Source: Chloroflexia bacterium
GTDB lineage: Bacteria > Chloroflexota > Chloroflexia > QHBQ01 > JADMIH01
NCBI GenBank assembly: GCA_025927935.1
Contig: JAICKM010000227.1
Location: forward strand, 1 to 9,239
DNA length: 9,239 nt
Reading direction: 5' to 3'
Shown one piece after another: positions 1 to 6,643 of the stretch (positions within the stretch are counted from its first letter, which is position 1; each line of letters starts with the position of its first letter). Both the position numbers and the translations under genes were made by a program. Under the pieces are notes generated by a model. It did no database searches, was not told the origin of the DNA, and worked only from the letters and a program-made list of their open reading frames with translations.

Positions 1-428
1 ACCCGCGCGTGCGCCCCGCGCACATCGGCGACCGCGCCCAGCATCAGGTCGATGCGCTCGGCCAGCGGCACGGCAAACGGGTCGCGGGCCACCGGCGTCC
101 GGTATTCGCCCTGATCAGCGGGCATGGCACTCAAATCAAGCGGCGTCCGGCGTTGCGTGGCGCTCGCCCGCGCGATAGCGACGGCTTCCGCAGCGGTGGC
201 CCGCGCCGCCGCCAGGCTAAAATCGGCGGTCGAGGCAAAACCCCAGGCGCCGTTCATGGCGACCCGCACGCCCCACCCGCTGTCCACGTCGCTGGTCAGC
301 CGCTCGACGGCGGTATCGCGGGCGGTCAGCGATTCGACCCGGTGATCCTCGGCGCGCGCCTCGGCATAGTCAGCGCCCAGGCGTTGCGCCTCGGCCAGCG
401 CCGCCTGCAAACAATCTTCATGGCTCAT
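1..428 (-). CDS. TldD/PmbA-family protein, N-terminal part (cut by window edge)
   Basis: About 142 codons are visible, reading leftward from an ATG at 428-426 with no stop before the edge. The translation starts MSHEDCLQAALAEAQRLGAD and carries a GWGVRV...GAWGFAS stretch near residues 52-67, followed by an alanine-rich helix (AARATAEAVAIARAS). This is the usual N-terminal region of the TldD/PmbA (TldE) family. These proteins form heterodimeric zinc metalloproteases that process peptides such as microcins and modified peptides, or clear unfolded peptides in the cytosol. The catalytic HExxxH motif lies further along the protein and is outside the window, so activity and the choice between TldD and TldE cannot be judged; the GWGVRV/GWGFA pattern is nearer to TldD. 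A purine-rich AGGG/TAGGGG stretch at about 432-443 serves as ribosome binding site, and a strong promoter lies just upstream. Confidence 0.82.
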   Translation of the reverse strand, partial: MSHEDCLQAALAEAQRLGADYAEARAEDHRVESLTARDTAVERLTSDVDSGWGVRVAMNGAWGFASTADFSLAAARATAAEAVAIARASATQRRTPLDLSAMPADQGEYRTPVARDPFAVPLAERIDLMLGAVADVRGAHAR

Positions 429-458
429 CGGCACCCCTACCCTTCGCAGAATAGCGGC

Positions 459-487
459 ATTATACACAGCCGCACAAACCCGGTCAA
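459..487 (-). promoter_or_regulatory. Sigma70-type promoter of the TldD-family gene
   Basis: Read on the minus strand, TTGACC (487-482) is followed by a 17-nt spacer and a perfect TATAAT (464-459). This predicts a transcript start near 452 and a leader of about 24 nt before the ATG at 428. The -35 matches the consensus at five of six positions and the spacing is ideal, so constitutive expression is likely. No operator-like repeat overlaps it. Confidence 0.75.
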
Positions 488-573
488 CCACGAGGTCACG
501 AGCGACCAGTATTCACCGCGAAGTGTGGGGTGTCCGGTGGGACACTGGGGGCATGAAAGTCGGCTTGTCTAGG

Positions 574-631
574 GAGCCCAGCGAAGAGTCTCGTCTTGGC
601 CCCCAACGAGACGAGATTCTTCGCTGCGCTC
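574..631. repeat. Imperfect inverted repeat (22-bp arms)
   Basis: Arms at 574-595 and 610-631 are reverse complements with two mismatches, around a 14-nt centre that can itself pair TTGG (596-599) with CCAA (603-606). The core is GCGAAGA.TCTCGTC. The arm reading TGAGCGCAGCGAAGAATCTC on the minus strand resembles a dispersed intergenic repeat that I remember from many environmental bacteria, including Chloroflexota. That family match is from memory and is not proven here. It lies in the 329-bp stretch between the TldD-family promoter and the P450 stop codon, which has no supported gene. It could be a REP/MITE-like element, or a terminator without a U-tract. Confidence 0.6.
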
Positions 632-678
632 AGAATGACAATCCCTCAGGGCTACCCGTCCTTCCCACTTTCAGGGGA

Positions 679-735
679 GACGCGAAGGACGCGAAGATTC
701 TTGTTATAAGTCTCGTTCTTCGCGTCCTTCGCGTC
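679..735. repeat. Perfect 19-bp inverted repeat built from 9-bp tandem units
   Basis: The arm at 679-697 and the arm at 717-735 are exact reverse complements with a 19-nt AT-richer loop. Each arm holds two tandem copies of GACGCGAAG (679-687 and 688-696; complement CTTCGCGTC at 718-726 and 727-735). It begins 22 bp past the P450 stop codon, so it may act as a 3' hairpin for the P450 transcript, but no T-run follows in that direction. The tandem-in-palindrome design and its closeness to another inverted repeat point to a dispersed intergenic repeat family. Confidence 0.7.
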
Positions 736-757
736 CTCGCGGTGATTATGAACGGGG

Positions 758-2188
758 CTACACCAGATCGACTACCGCCCGGATGTTGCCCTGCGCCGGC
801 TGCTTGCGCACGCGCGCCCCGTGCGGCAGCAAGCGCACGGGCAGCCCGCCCTTGGGCACGGCCAGCGGCGCCGGGGCCAGGTCCACGCGGGCACGCGACG
901 GCACCGCCACGCGGAACCGTTGCAAGATCATCGGCAGGACGATCTTCATCTCGGTCAGCGCGAAGGTCGCCCCCAGGCAACGGCGCGGCCCACCGCCGAA
1001 CGGCAGGTACGCATAGGGGCTGGGATCGAGGGTCTCCCACCGCGCGGGCCGGAAACGCGCCGGTTCCGGGTAGAGGTCGGGGTTGCGCTGCGCGACCACC
1101 GGTGTCCACAGGATGCGCCGGCCCTCCGGCACCTCGTAGGGGCCGAGCTGCGTGGGCGCGGTGTTCACGCGCAGGAACCACAGGCCCGGCGGCAGCAGCC
1201 GCAGGCTTTCGTTGATCACTCGGTCGAGCAGCGGCAGGGCGTTCAGTTGCTCCAGCGTGGGCGGCGCGCCGTGCAGCGTGCCGTCGAGTTCGTCCAGCAG
1301 ATCACGCAGCACCTGCGGATGCTGGTCCAGCAGGAACAGCGTCCAGGTCAGCGCGCTCGCCGTCGTCTCGTGCCCGGCGATGAACAGCGCCGTCGTCTGC
1401 CCGATCAGATCGTTGTCCGTCAGGCGGGTGCCGTCTTCGTCGTGCGCCTGGATGAGCATCGACAGCGCGTCGCCCCGGTCGCCACCTGCGGCCCGCCGTC
1501 GCGCGATCATGCCGCGGATCTCGCCCTCCAGCCGGTCGGACAGCGCCAGCATCCGATGGAACGGCGTGCCCGGCAGGTTGACCGGCGCCAGGAAGACCAG
1601 CGGCGACAGCGCCAGCCGCAGCCACTCCTGCATCAGCCCGCGCAACTGCTCGCCCTCGCGCGCCGGGTCCAGCCCCAGGATGGTCTGCATCGCCACCGAC
1701 AGGGTCAGCCCCTTCATCTCGCGCAGCAAATCCACCTGCCCGCCCACCGGCCACCCGGCCAGCCGCCGCTCGGTCAGCGCGATCATCTCGTCATGCAGCC
1801 CGGCGATACGCTTTTTGTGGAAGGCGGGCATCAGCAGGCGGCGCTGCTGGGTATGCTTGGCCGCGTTCATCGTCGTGATGCCCGAAAAGAGCCGCGCCGC
1901 CCCCGAATCGGGCGGGATACGCATTCCCGCCGAGTTGGATTGCAGATCGCCGTTGAAAAAAAGCATCTGGTCGCTCAACACCTGGTGGTTCAACTCCGGC
2001 GAAAACACAAACACAAACTCATCGCCGCCGGGATCGAGGCTCACCACGTCCCCGTAAGTCCGGTGCAAGCGCTGCATGTAATTGATCGGGTCGCGCAGCA
2101 AGGGCAGCATATTCAGCCGCCACCCGGCTACCGGCAGCGTGCGCGGACCGGGGATGGCGGCAGCCGCCACCGTTGAAACTGTTGCCAT
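758..2188 (-). CDS. Cytochrome P450
   Basis: A full-length heme-thiolate monooxygenase of 476 residues, a normal size for a soluble bacterial P450. Visible landmarks in order: C-helix HTQQR at 112-116 (the usual W/HxxxR heme propionate contact), I-helix AGHETT at 271-276 (oxygen activation), K-helix ESLR at 327-330 (ExxR), the FRPARW block at 379-384, and the heme loop FGGGPRRCLG at 397-406 with C404 as axial ligand. There is no N-terminal membrane anchor, so it should be cytosolic and depend on separate redox partners, none of which is encoded here. The HxxQRRLLMPAFH segment recalls the CYP110/CYP4-like group of bacterial P450s that act on fatty acids or terpenoids; this is a loose resemblance and the substrate is unknown. 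The start is supported by GAGGAG about 10 nt upstream. It is transcribed divergently from the tetR-dikinase unit. Confidence 0.95.
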   Translation of the reverse strand: MATVSTVAAAAIPGPRTLPVAGWRLNMLPLLRDPINYMQRLHRTYGDVVSLDPGGDEFVFVFSPELNHQVLSDQMLFFNGDLQSNSAGMRIPPDSGAARLFSGITTMNAAKHTQQRRLLMPAFHKKRIAGLHDEMIALTERRLAGWPVGGQVDLLREMKGLTLSVAMQTILGLDPAREGEQLRGLMQEWLRLALSPLVFLAPVNLPGTPFHRMLALSDRLEGEIRGMIARRRAAGGDRGDALSMLIQAHDEDGTRLTDNDLIGQTTALFIAGHETTASALTWTLFLLDQHPQVLRDLLDELDGTLHGAPPTLEQLNALPLLDRVINESLRLLPPGLWFLRVNTAPTQLGPYEVPEGRRILWTPVVAQRNPDLYPEPARFRPARWETLDPSPYAYLPFGGGPRRCLGATFALTEMKIVLPMILQRFRVAVPSRARVDLAPAPLAVPKGGLPVRLLPHGARVRKQPAQGNIRAVVDLV

Positions 2189-2332
2189 AACAAGATTCTC
2201 CTCACCTGATCTACCGGCCCGCCCGCGACCCGGAGTCCGCGCGCCACCGGCATCCGGTAAACGGCGCTGAGAGGCGGGCGGTTTGTCCCTGGTGGCGTGA
2301 CCACAATTGCAACCAACGTCAGCCGTCTCTCC

Positions 2333-2357
2333 CCCCCTTCCCGCGGCGGGAAGGGGG
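2333..2357. repeat. GC-rich hairpin repeat
   Basis: An 11-bp perfect stem (2333-2343 paired with 2347-2357) closes on a three-base loop, within a C-run/G-run block that continues into CCGGGGGGTTAGG. It sits about 40 bp upstream of the tetR -35 element. It has no T-run on the tetR side, so an intrinsic terminator is not obvious. C-run/G-run hairpins of this kind recur as dispersed intergenic repeats in some GC-rich bacteria; membership in such a family is an inference. Confidence 0.55.
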
Positions 2358-2395
2358 CCGGGGGGTTAGGTTGGTCCCCACGCCGGGATGCCCCC

Positions 2396-2424
2396 TTGAC
2401 TCGGCGCCCGTTTGGCGTTATACT
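2396..2424 (+). promoter_or_regulatory. Sigma70-type promoter of the tetR-dikinase operon
   Basis: TTGACT (2396-2401), a 17-nt spacer, then TATACT (2419-2424): five of six consensus matches in each box and ideal spacing. The predicted transcript start is near 2431, giving a leader of about 50 nt that includes the whole 28-bp inverted repeat before the tetR ATG. This is the only clear promoter for the rightward pair of genes. Confidence 0.78.
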
Positions 2425-2438
2425 GCTGGTTGTGTCTA

Positions 2439-2466
2439 TATGACCAGATTTATTTAACTGGTCATA
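2439..2466. promoter_or_regulatory. Likely TetR-family operator (perfect 9+9 bp inverted repeat)
   Basis: TATGACCAG (2439-2447) and CTGGTCATA (2458-2466) are exact reverse complements separated by a 10-nt A/T-rich spacer. The site lies just downstream of the predicted transcript start and 15 bp ahead of the tetR ATG, the classic position for autorepression by road-block. The A/T-rich centre stands out from the GC-rich surroundings. Binding by the adjacent TetR protein is an inference from position and symmetry. The site is about 250 bp from the P450 start, so direct control of the P450 is less likely. Confidence 0.75.
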
Positions 2467-2481
2467 AAATGGAGCAGCCAG

Positions 2482-3222
2482 ATGGCGAAACAGATCCCGG
2501 TGGCGAACTCCGCGCCACCGGAAGCGGACAAACGCCAGGAGCGCGCCGGGCGCATACTGGACGCCGCCGCCGCGTTAATCCTGCGTTGGGGCTATAACAA
2601 GACCACCATCGACGATATCGCCCGGCAGGCCGGTGTCGCTAAGGGCACCATTTACTTGCACTGGAAAACGCGCGAAGCGTTGTTCGCCGCGCTCATCCGG
2701 CGCGAAAAGCTGGCCCTGGGCGAGGAGATCCGGCAGGGCATCGCCGCCGATCCCGCCGGAGCCACGCTGCAAGGGATGCTCAAGCATTCGGCCCGCGCGC
2801 TGCTGCAACGCCCGCTGATGAAGGCGGTTCTCCTGCGCGATATGGATATCCTGGGCAAACTGGCCCGGACGGAGCACAGCAGCACGGGCTATGCCGAGCA
2901 GTTGGCGGGCTTCACCGCCTACCTTGAACTGTTGCGCGAGCAGGGCCTGGTGCGCACCGATCTCAGCCTGCGCGCCCAGGTGTATGTGCTGAGCGCAATT
3001 TTCGCCGGCTTTTTCCTCGTGGCACCCGTGCTGCCGGATGCGTTTCTCCTGGCCGACGAAGAGCTGGCCGATCTGCTGGCCGAGACGATCCACCGCACCC
3101 TGGAGCCGGATCAGGCCGCGCCGCCCGCCGAACTACAAACCGCCTCCCGCGTCTTTTTGGAATATCTGGACCGGTCGATGACTACGGCGCAGGAGCAACT
3201 GCAACAGGAAGTCAAATCATGA
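2482..3222 (+). CDS. TetR/AcrR-family transcriptional regulator
   Basis: A 246-residue regulator of typical TetR size. The N-terminal DNA-binding domain is clear: ILDAAAALILRWGYNKTTID at residues 25-44, followed by the helix-turn-helix IARQAGVAKGTIYLHW (46-61) and KTREALF (62-68). The rest is a helical ligand-binding and dimerisation domain, with a more hydrophobic segment near 168-185 (VYVLSAIFAGFFLVAPVL). Ligand specificity cannot be read. GGAG (2471-2474) lies 7 nt upstream of the chosen ATG. The gene sits directly behind a promoter and an operator-like inverted repeat, which suggests it represses itself and the dikinase gene that starts 26 nt after its stop. Loss of repression on ligand binding is the usual logic for this family. 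Confidence 0.95.
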   Translation: MAKQIPVANSAPPEADKRQERAGRILDAAAALILRWGYNKTTIDDIARQAGVAKGTIYLHWKTREALFAALIRREKLALGEEIRQGIAADPAGATLQGMLKHSARALLQRPLMKAVLLRDMDILGKLARTEHSSTGYAEQLAGFTAYLELLREQGLVRTDLSLRAQVYVLSAIFAGFFLVAPVLPDAFLLADEELADLLAETIHRTLEPDQAAPPAELQTASRVFLEYLDRSMTTAQEQLQQEVKS

Positions 3223-3248
3223 CACCTGAGCCGAGAGGAGACCTCGCG

Positions 3249-5888
3249 ATGAGCACGGAACTCGATAGCAAGCTCGTATTACCCCTGGCCGGCAGCGCCG
3301 CCACCCTGGAGCAGGTGGGCGGCAAAGGCGCGTCGCTGGCCCGTATGGCCGCGGCGGGGCTGCCGGTGCCTCCAGGCTTTCACATAACGACCGCCGCCTA
3401 TCGCCGCTTCGTGGCCGAGAACGGGCTACAAGAGGCCATTCTCGCCGCGGTGGAAGCGGTATCCCCCGATCAGCCCGCGACGCTGGACGAGGCATCGGCG
3501 CAAATTAGCCGGCTTTTCGCGCAGAACCCCATACCCGACGATATTGCCGCAGCCATCCGCGGGGCGTATGCGAATCTGGGCGAAGGCGATCCGCCCGTTG
3601 CCGTGCGCTCCTCGGCCACAGCGGAAGACCTGCCGGAGATGTCGTTTGCCGGGCAGCAGGAAACCTACCTTAACATGCGCGGCGCCGCCGTGCTGGACGC
3701 CGTCCAGCGTTGCTGGGCCTCCCTCTGGACGGCGCGCGCCATCGGCTACCGCGCCCGCCAGGGCATCGCGCCACAGGATGTCAGCCTGGCCGTGGTCGTC
3801 CAGGAACTGGTGCCCGCCGATGCGGCCGGCGTCCTCTTCACCGCCAACCCTGTCACCGGCGCCCGCGACCAGGTGATGATCAACGCCGCCTGGGGTCTGG
3901 GTGAAGCCATCGTGGGCGGCCAGGTCACGCCGGATACCGTCCTGGTGAACAAGGCAACCGGGAGCGTGATCGAGCAGCAAATCAACGAGAAAGACGTGAT
4001 GACCGTGCGCACGGCCACCGGCACGCAAGAAGCGCCGGTCCCGGCGGATCGGCGCAAGCGTGCTGTGCTCAACACCAAGCAGGCGGGCGACCTGGCCCGG
4101 CTCGGCGCGCGCATCGAGGACCTGTATGGCCGGCCCATGGACATCGAATGGGCACGCAACGACGGCCAGGTCTTCGTTGTGCAGGCCCGCCCGATCACCG
4201 CGCTGCCCGAACCGGGCACGGCGCCTGGCGACCGCACCGCCGAGTGGCAACTGCCCAACCCCAAGGGCCGCTACATGCGCTCCAGCCTGCTGGAGTTGCT
4301 GCCGGACCCACTGACCCCGCTGTTCGGCACGCTCGGTCTCGCGGCCTATAACCGGGCCATGAACTCATTCGGCAAGAAGCTCGGCCTCGGCGCCCTGCTG
4401 ACCTACGACATGCTGACCACCGTCAACGGGTACGGCTATTACGATCTCACGATGACGCCGGCCCAGGCGGCGAAGACGACCCTCGGCATGATGCGGTTCA
4501 TGGGTGGCGTCCCTCGCCTGTTGCGCACCGCCGAGACCCGGTGGCAGGCGGCCCACGCCCGCTATGCCGAAGTCGTCAGCCGCTGGGAAGCGACCGATCT
4601 AGCGTCCATCCCGGCGACCGCGCTGCTGCAAGGGGCGCAAGTCATCACCGCCCGCGCCGCCCAGTACTATATGACGATCCAGAGCGGCATCCTGCCCGAC
4701 GCCTATATGACCGAGACGCTCTTTTCCAGCGTGTACGATCGCTTCTTCAAGCGCGACGGCGATCCGGCGGCACTGACGTTCATGCTCGGCTTCGACAGCG
4801 CTCCGATCCGGGCCGAAAAATCGCTCTACGACCTGGCCCAGTGGGTGCGCGCGCAACCGGGCCTGACCGCCACGCTCAGCGGCATGCCGAGCGAGCAGTT
4901 CGCCGCCGCCTACCAGGAGGATTCTGCTCGCACCAGCGTGGCGAACGAGGCGTGGCCCGAGTTCCGCCGCCGACTGGCCGATCATCTGGCCCGCTTCGGG
5001 CGTGCCATCTACGATCTCGATTTTGCTAAACCCCTGCTCGTCGACGACCCGGCGCCGGTGCTGGAGACCCTCAAGTTCTTCCTGAGCGGCCTGGCGCCCG
5101 ATCCCTACAAGCGCCAGGCCACGGCCCAGGCGGCACGCGAGGCCGCCATGCGCAGCATCCGCCGGGGGCGAGCCGGCCTGTCGGCCAATGTCGCGCGGCG
5201 CTTGCTGCGCACGGCCCAACGCTTCGCCCCGTTGCGCGAGAACGCCCTGGCCGACGCGGGCCTGGGCTGGCCGGTCCTGCGCCGGATGCTGCGCGAACTC
5301 GGCGGGCGGCTGGTGGCCCGCCACAGCCTCGCCGCCTCGGACGACGTGTTCTGGCTCACCCTGGCCGAACTCCAGGCCGCCGCCCCCGCCCTCGACGCCG
5401 GCCAACCCACGGCGGATTATCAGCCGGTCGTCGCCGAGCGCCGCGCCACCTGGGCGCGACGCCGGGCGTTCACGCCCCCGCCAGCCCTGCCGCTCAAAGG
5501 CGGCGCGCGCTTCCTGGGCGTGGATTTCACCAGCGTGTTGCCCGCGCGCAGCAACCAGCCCGCCGGCGCCACGCTCAAGGGAACCGCCGTCAGCCCCGGC
5601 CAGGTCACGGGGCCGGCGCGCGTCATCCACGGCCCGGAGGAGTTCATCCAGATGCGCCAGGGCGACATCCTGGTCGCCCGCATCACCACGCCCGCCTGGA
5701 CGCCTCTCTTCGCCCTGGCCGGGGGCGTTGTCACCGACATCGGCGGGCCGCTCAGCCACGGCTCGATTGTCGCCCGCGAGTACCACATCCCGGCGGTACT
5801 GGGCACGGGTACCGCCACCGAGCGCCTGCACAGCGGCGAGCAGATCACCGTCGACGGCGACGCGGGCACCGTGACGCTCGCCGGCTAA
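3249..5888 (+). CDS. Rifampicin phosphotransferase-like ATP-grasp/phosphohistidine dikinase
   Basis: An 879-residue enzyme with three parts. Residues about 1-320 form the PPDK_N-type ATP-grasp domain: GGKG (24-27, K26), R120 in RSSATAED, SFAGQQETY (132-140), QELVP (185-189), WGLGE (215-219), DIEW (298-301) and QARPIT (312-317). Residues about 325-775 are a mostly helical middle domain. Residues about 776-879 form the PEP-utiliser mobile domain, starting GTAVSPGQVTGPARV and carrying GGPLSHGSIVARE with phosphohistidine H837. The TIM barrel that follows the His domain in PEP synthase and PPDK is missing. This order and length match rifampicin phosphotransferase (Rph, about 870 residues), which splits ATP to AMP and phosphate and phosphorylates the drug through the swivelling His domain. 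The family also contains proteins of unknown substrate, so the drug assignment is tentative. The start at 3249 is preferred because GAGAGGAG ends 8 nt upstream. It follows tetR closely and probably shares its promoter. Confidence 0.9.
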   Translation: MSTELDSKLVLPLAGSAATLEQVGGKGASLARMAAAGLPVPPGFHITTAAYRRFVAENGLQEAILAAVEAVSPDQPATLDEASAQISRLFAQNPIPDDIAAAIRGAYANLGEGDPPVAVRSSATAEDLPEMSFAGQQETYLNMRGAAVLDAVQRCWASLWTARAIGYRARQGIAPQDVSLAVVVQELVPADAAGVLFTANPVTGARDQVMINAAWGLGEAIVGGQVTPDTVLVNKATGSVIEQQINEKDVMTVRTATGTQEAPVPADRRKRAVLNTKQAGDLARLGARIEDLYGRPMDIEWARNDGQVFVVQARPITALPEPGTAPGDRTAEWQLPNPKGRYMRSSLLELLPDPLTPLFGTLGLAAYNRAMNSFGKKLGLGALLTYDMLTTVNGYGYYDLTMTPAQAAKTTLGMMRFMGGVPRLLRTAETRWQAAHARYAEVVSRWEATDLASIPATALLQGAQVITARAAQYYMTIQSGILPDAYMTETLFSSVYDRFFKRDGDPAALTFMLGFDSAPIRAEKSLYDLAQWVRAQPGLTATLSGMPSEQFAAAYQEDSARTSVANEAWPEFRRRLADHLARFGRAIYDLDFAKPLLVDDPAPVLETLKFFLSGLAPDPYKRQATAQAAREAAMRSIRRGRAGLSANVARRLLRTAQRFAPLRENALADAGLGWPVLRRMLRELGGRLVARHSLAASDDVFWLTLAELQAAAPALDAGQPTADYQPVVAERRATWARRRAFTPPPALPLKGGARFLGVDFTSVLPARSNQPAGATLKGTAVSPGQVTGPARVIHGPEEFIQMRQGDILVARITTPAWTPLFALAGGVVTDIGGPLSHGSIVAREYHIPAVLGTGTATERLHSGEQITVDGDAGTVTLAG

Positions 5889-5909
5889 CCAGCGCCACGC
5901 GACCCGGCG

Positions 5910-5945
5910 GCAGGGCGGACCCGCCGGTCCGCCCTGCTGGTCTTT
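5910..5945. terminator. Intrinsic-type terminator hairpin after the dikinase gene
   Basis: A 12-bp perfect stem (5910-5921 with 5926-5937) around the tetraloop CGCC begins 21 bp past the dikinase stop and is followed by TGGTCTTT (5938-5945), a short imperfect T-tract. It lies between two convergent genes, so it may end the rightward tetR-dikinase transcript and also limit readthrough from the left-facing lipoprotein gene. The remainder of the 182-bp gap up to 6070 holds only GC-rich palindromes such as the 12-bp one at 6009-6020, and no supported gene. Confidence 0.65.
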
Positions 5946-6070
5946 ACATGCCGCTAAGCCTGCACGCCAGGTAATCCGTTGAGCCTAAAGCTGCTCTCCC
6001 GGCCGCTCGCCGGCGCCGGCACCCTGCGGCGGTGCGGTGTCGCGCAGCGGGTCGCAGCGGATGGCGACGA

Positions 6071-6637
6071 TCAGGGCGCAAGTTCGATCCGCGCCGTGAA
6101 GTCGGCGCTCTGGCTGGCGATCGCCTCAACGCTGCCGTCGAAGTGGCCGATCCGCACGATGCCGTTGAAGTAGCCGACGTCGTCATAGTAGAAGACGATG
6201 TCGCCCGATGGCGCGTAATAGCCGATGTCGCGGGGGAGCGGGTCGTCACCCGCCGGTACACCGTCCATTGACAGCTTCCTGGGGAGTTGCGCGATCTTCT
6301 CAACGCCGTTGAACTCGCGAAAGGTCAAGGTCAGCGGGAGCTGGGCAATCAGGTCGCGCGCCGTGGCGTTGTCCCACAGCCGCCCGGGCAGGACCGTATC
6401 CCCGACGATGACCCGTATCGGTGTTTCACTGGCTGCCGGTTGGCTTATAGGCATCGGCGTTCCTCCGTTGGTTTGGTGTGGGCTTGGCGACGCAGCAGGC
6501 AACGAGGTGGGCGTCCCCAGCACAGCTGCTGAAGATCCAACAGTTGGCGATAGCGGCGCGGACGTTGACATGGGCGTGCAAGCGGCGATCAACATAGCGG
6601 CGGGGATCACGATTAGCTGATTGTGGAGTTTGGCCAT
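6071..6637 (-). CDS. Lipoprotein with cyclophilin-like fold domain
   Basis: A 188-residue predicted lipoprotein. Residues 1-20 are a signal peptide with a hydrophobic stretch and a lipobox ending IAAC, so C20 is the likely lipidated residue. Residues 21-72 are a low-complexity Ser/Thr/Pro/Ala linker. Residues about 73-186 match the cyclophilin-like fold family (the small-domain type, Cyclophil_like2 as I recall it): VGDTVLPGRLWDNATARDL, then LPLTLTF, a DGVPAG turn (125-130), DIGYYAPSGDIVFYY (137-151) and GYFNGIVRIGHFDG. The reaction, if any, is unknown; prolyl isomerase activity should not be assumed. The start is supported by TGAGGA directly upstream, which overlaps the stop codon of the preceding dehydrogenase, with a 6-nt gap between the genes. 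This suggests translational coupling and a shared transcript. An extracytoplasmic, lipid-anchored form of this domain is notable because many relatives appear as short cytosolic proteins. Confidence 0.83.
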   Translation of the reverse strand: MAKLHNQLIVIPAAMLIAACTPMSTSAPLSPTVGSSAAVLGTPTSLPAASPSPHQTNGGTPMPISQPAASETPIRVIVGDTVLPGRLWDNATARDLIAQLPLTLTFREFNGVEKIAQLPRKLSMDGVPAGDDPLPRDIGYYAPSGDIVFYYDDVGYFNGIVRIGHFDGSVEAIASQSADFTARIELAP

Positions 6638-6643
6638 TGTTCC

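Larger units (their letters stand above)
2189..2481. other. Divergent intergenic control region between P450 and tetR
   Basis: A 293-bp spacer. The half next to tetR holds a GC hairpin, a strong rightward promoter and an operator-like inverted repeat, listed separately. The half next to the P450 holds the P450 ribosome binding site and a short perfect palindrome, ACCGG-CAT-CCGGT (2246-2258), about 60 bp upstream of the P450 start. That could be a regulator site but is short enough to be chance in DNA this GC-rich. I could not find a convincing leftward -35/-10 pair for the P450. Confidence 0.5.

Noticed and set aside
574..735. Short CRISPR-like repeat cluster
   Set aside because: The two units are inverted repeats rather than direct repeats with regular spacers, and there is no cas gene nearby.
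523..757. Possible small genes in the repeat-bearing gap upstream of the P450 stop
   Set aside because: Frames there run through the inverted repeats and into the P450 antisense strand, with no ribosome binding site or recognisable protein pattern.
821..2176. Long open frame (451 codons) antisense to the P450
   Set aside because: Its translation is Arg/Gln/His-rich with no recognisable domain, as expected of the opposite strand of a GC-rich gene.
3219..3248. ATG overlapping the tetR stop (ATGA) as the dikinase start
   Set aside because: It would give a 4-bp overlap and ten extra residues (MTPEPRGDLA), but the strong GAGAGGAG site sits 8 nt before the ATG at 3249, and family N-termini begin near there.
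4599..5831. Long open frame (410 codons) antisense to the dikinase
   Set aside because: Low-complexity Gly/Arg/Ala/Gln composition and full overlap with a well-supported enzyme.
3249..5888. Annotation as PEP synthase or pyruvate phosphate dikinase
   Set aside because: The phosphohistidine domain is at the C-terminus and there is no TIM-barrel PEP/pyruvate domain after it, so the Rph-type order fits better.
6009..6020. 12-bp palindrome GCCGGCGCCGGC as an operator
   Set aside because: It is a simple G/C palindrome in a GC-rich gap between convergent genes, likely by chance.
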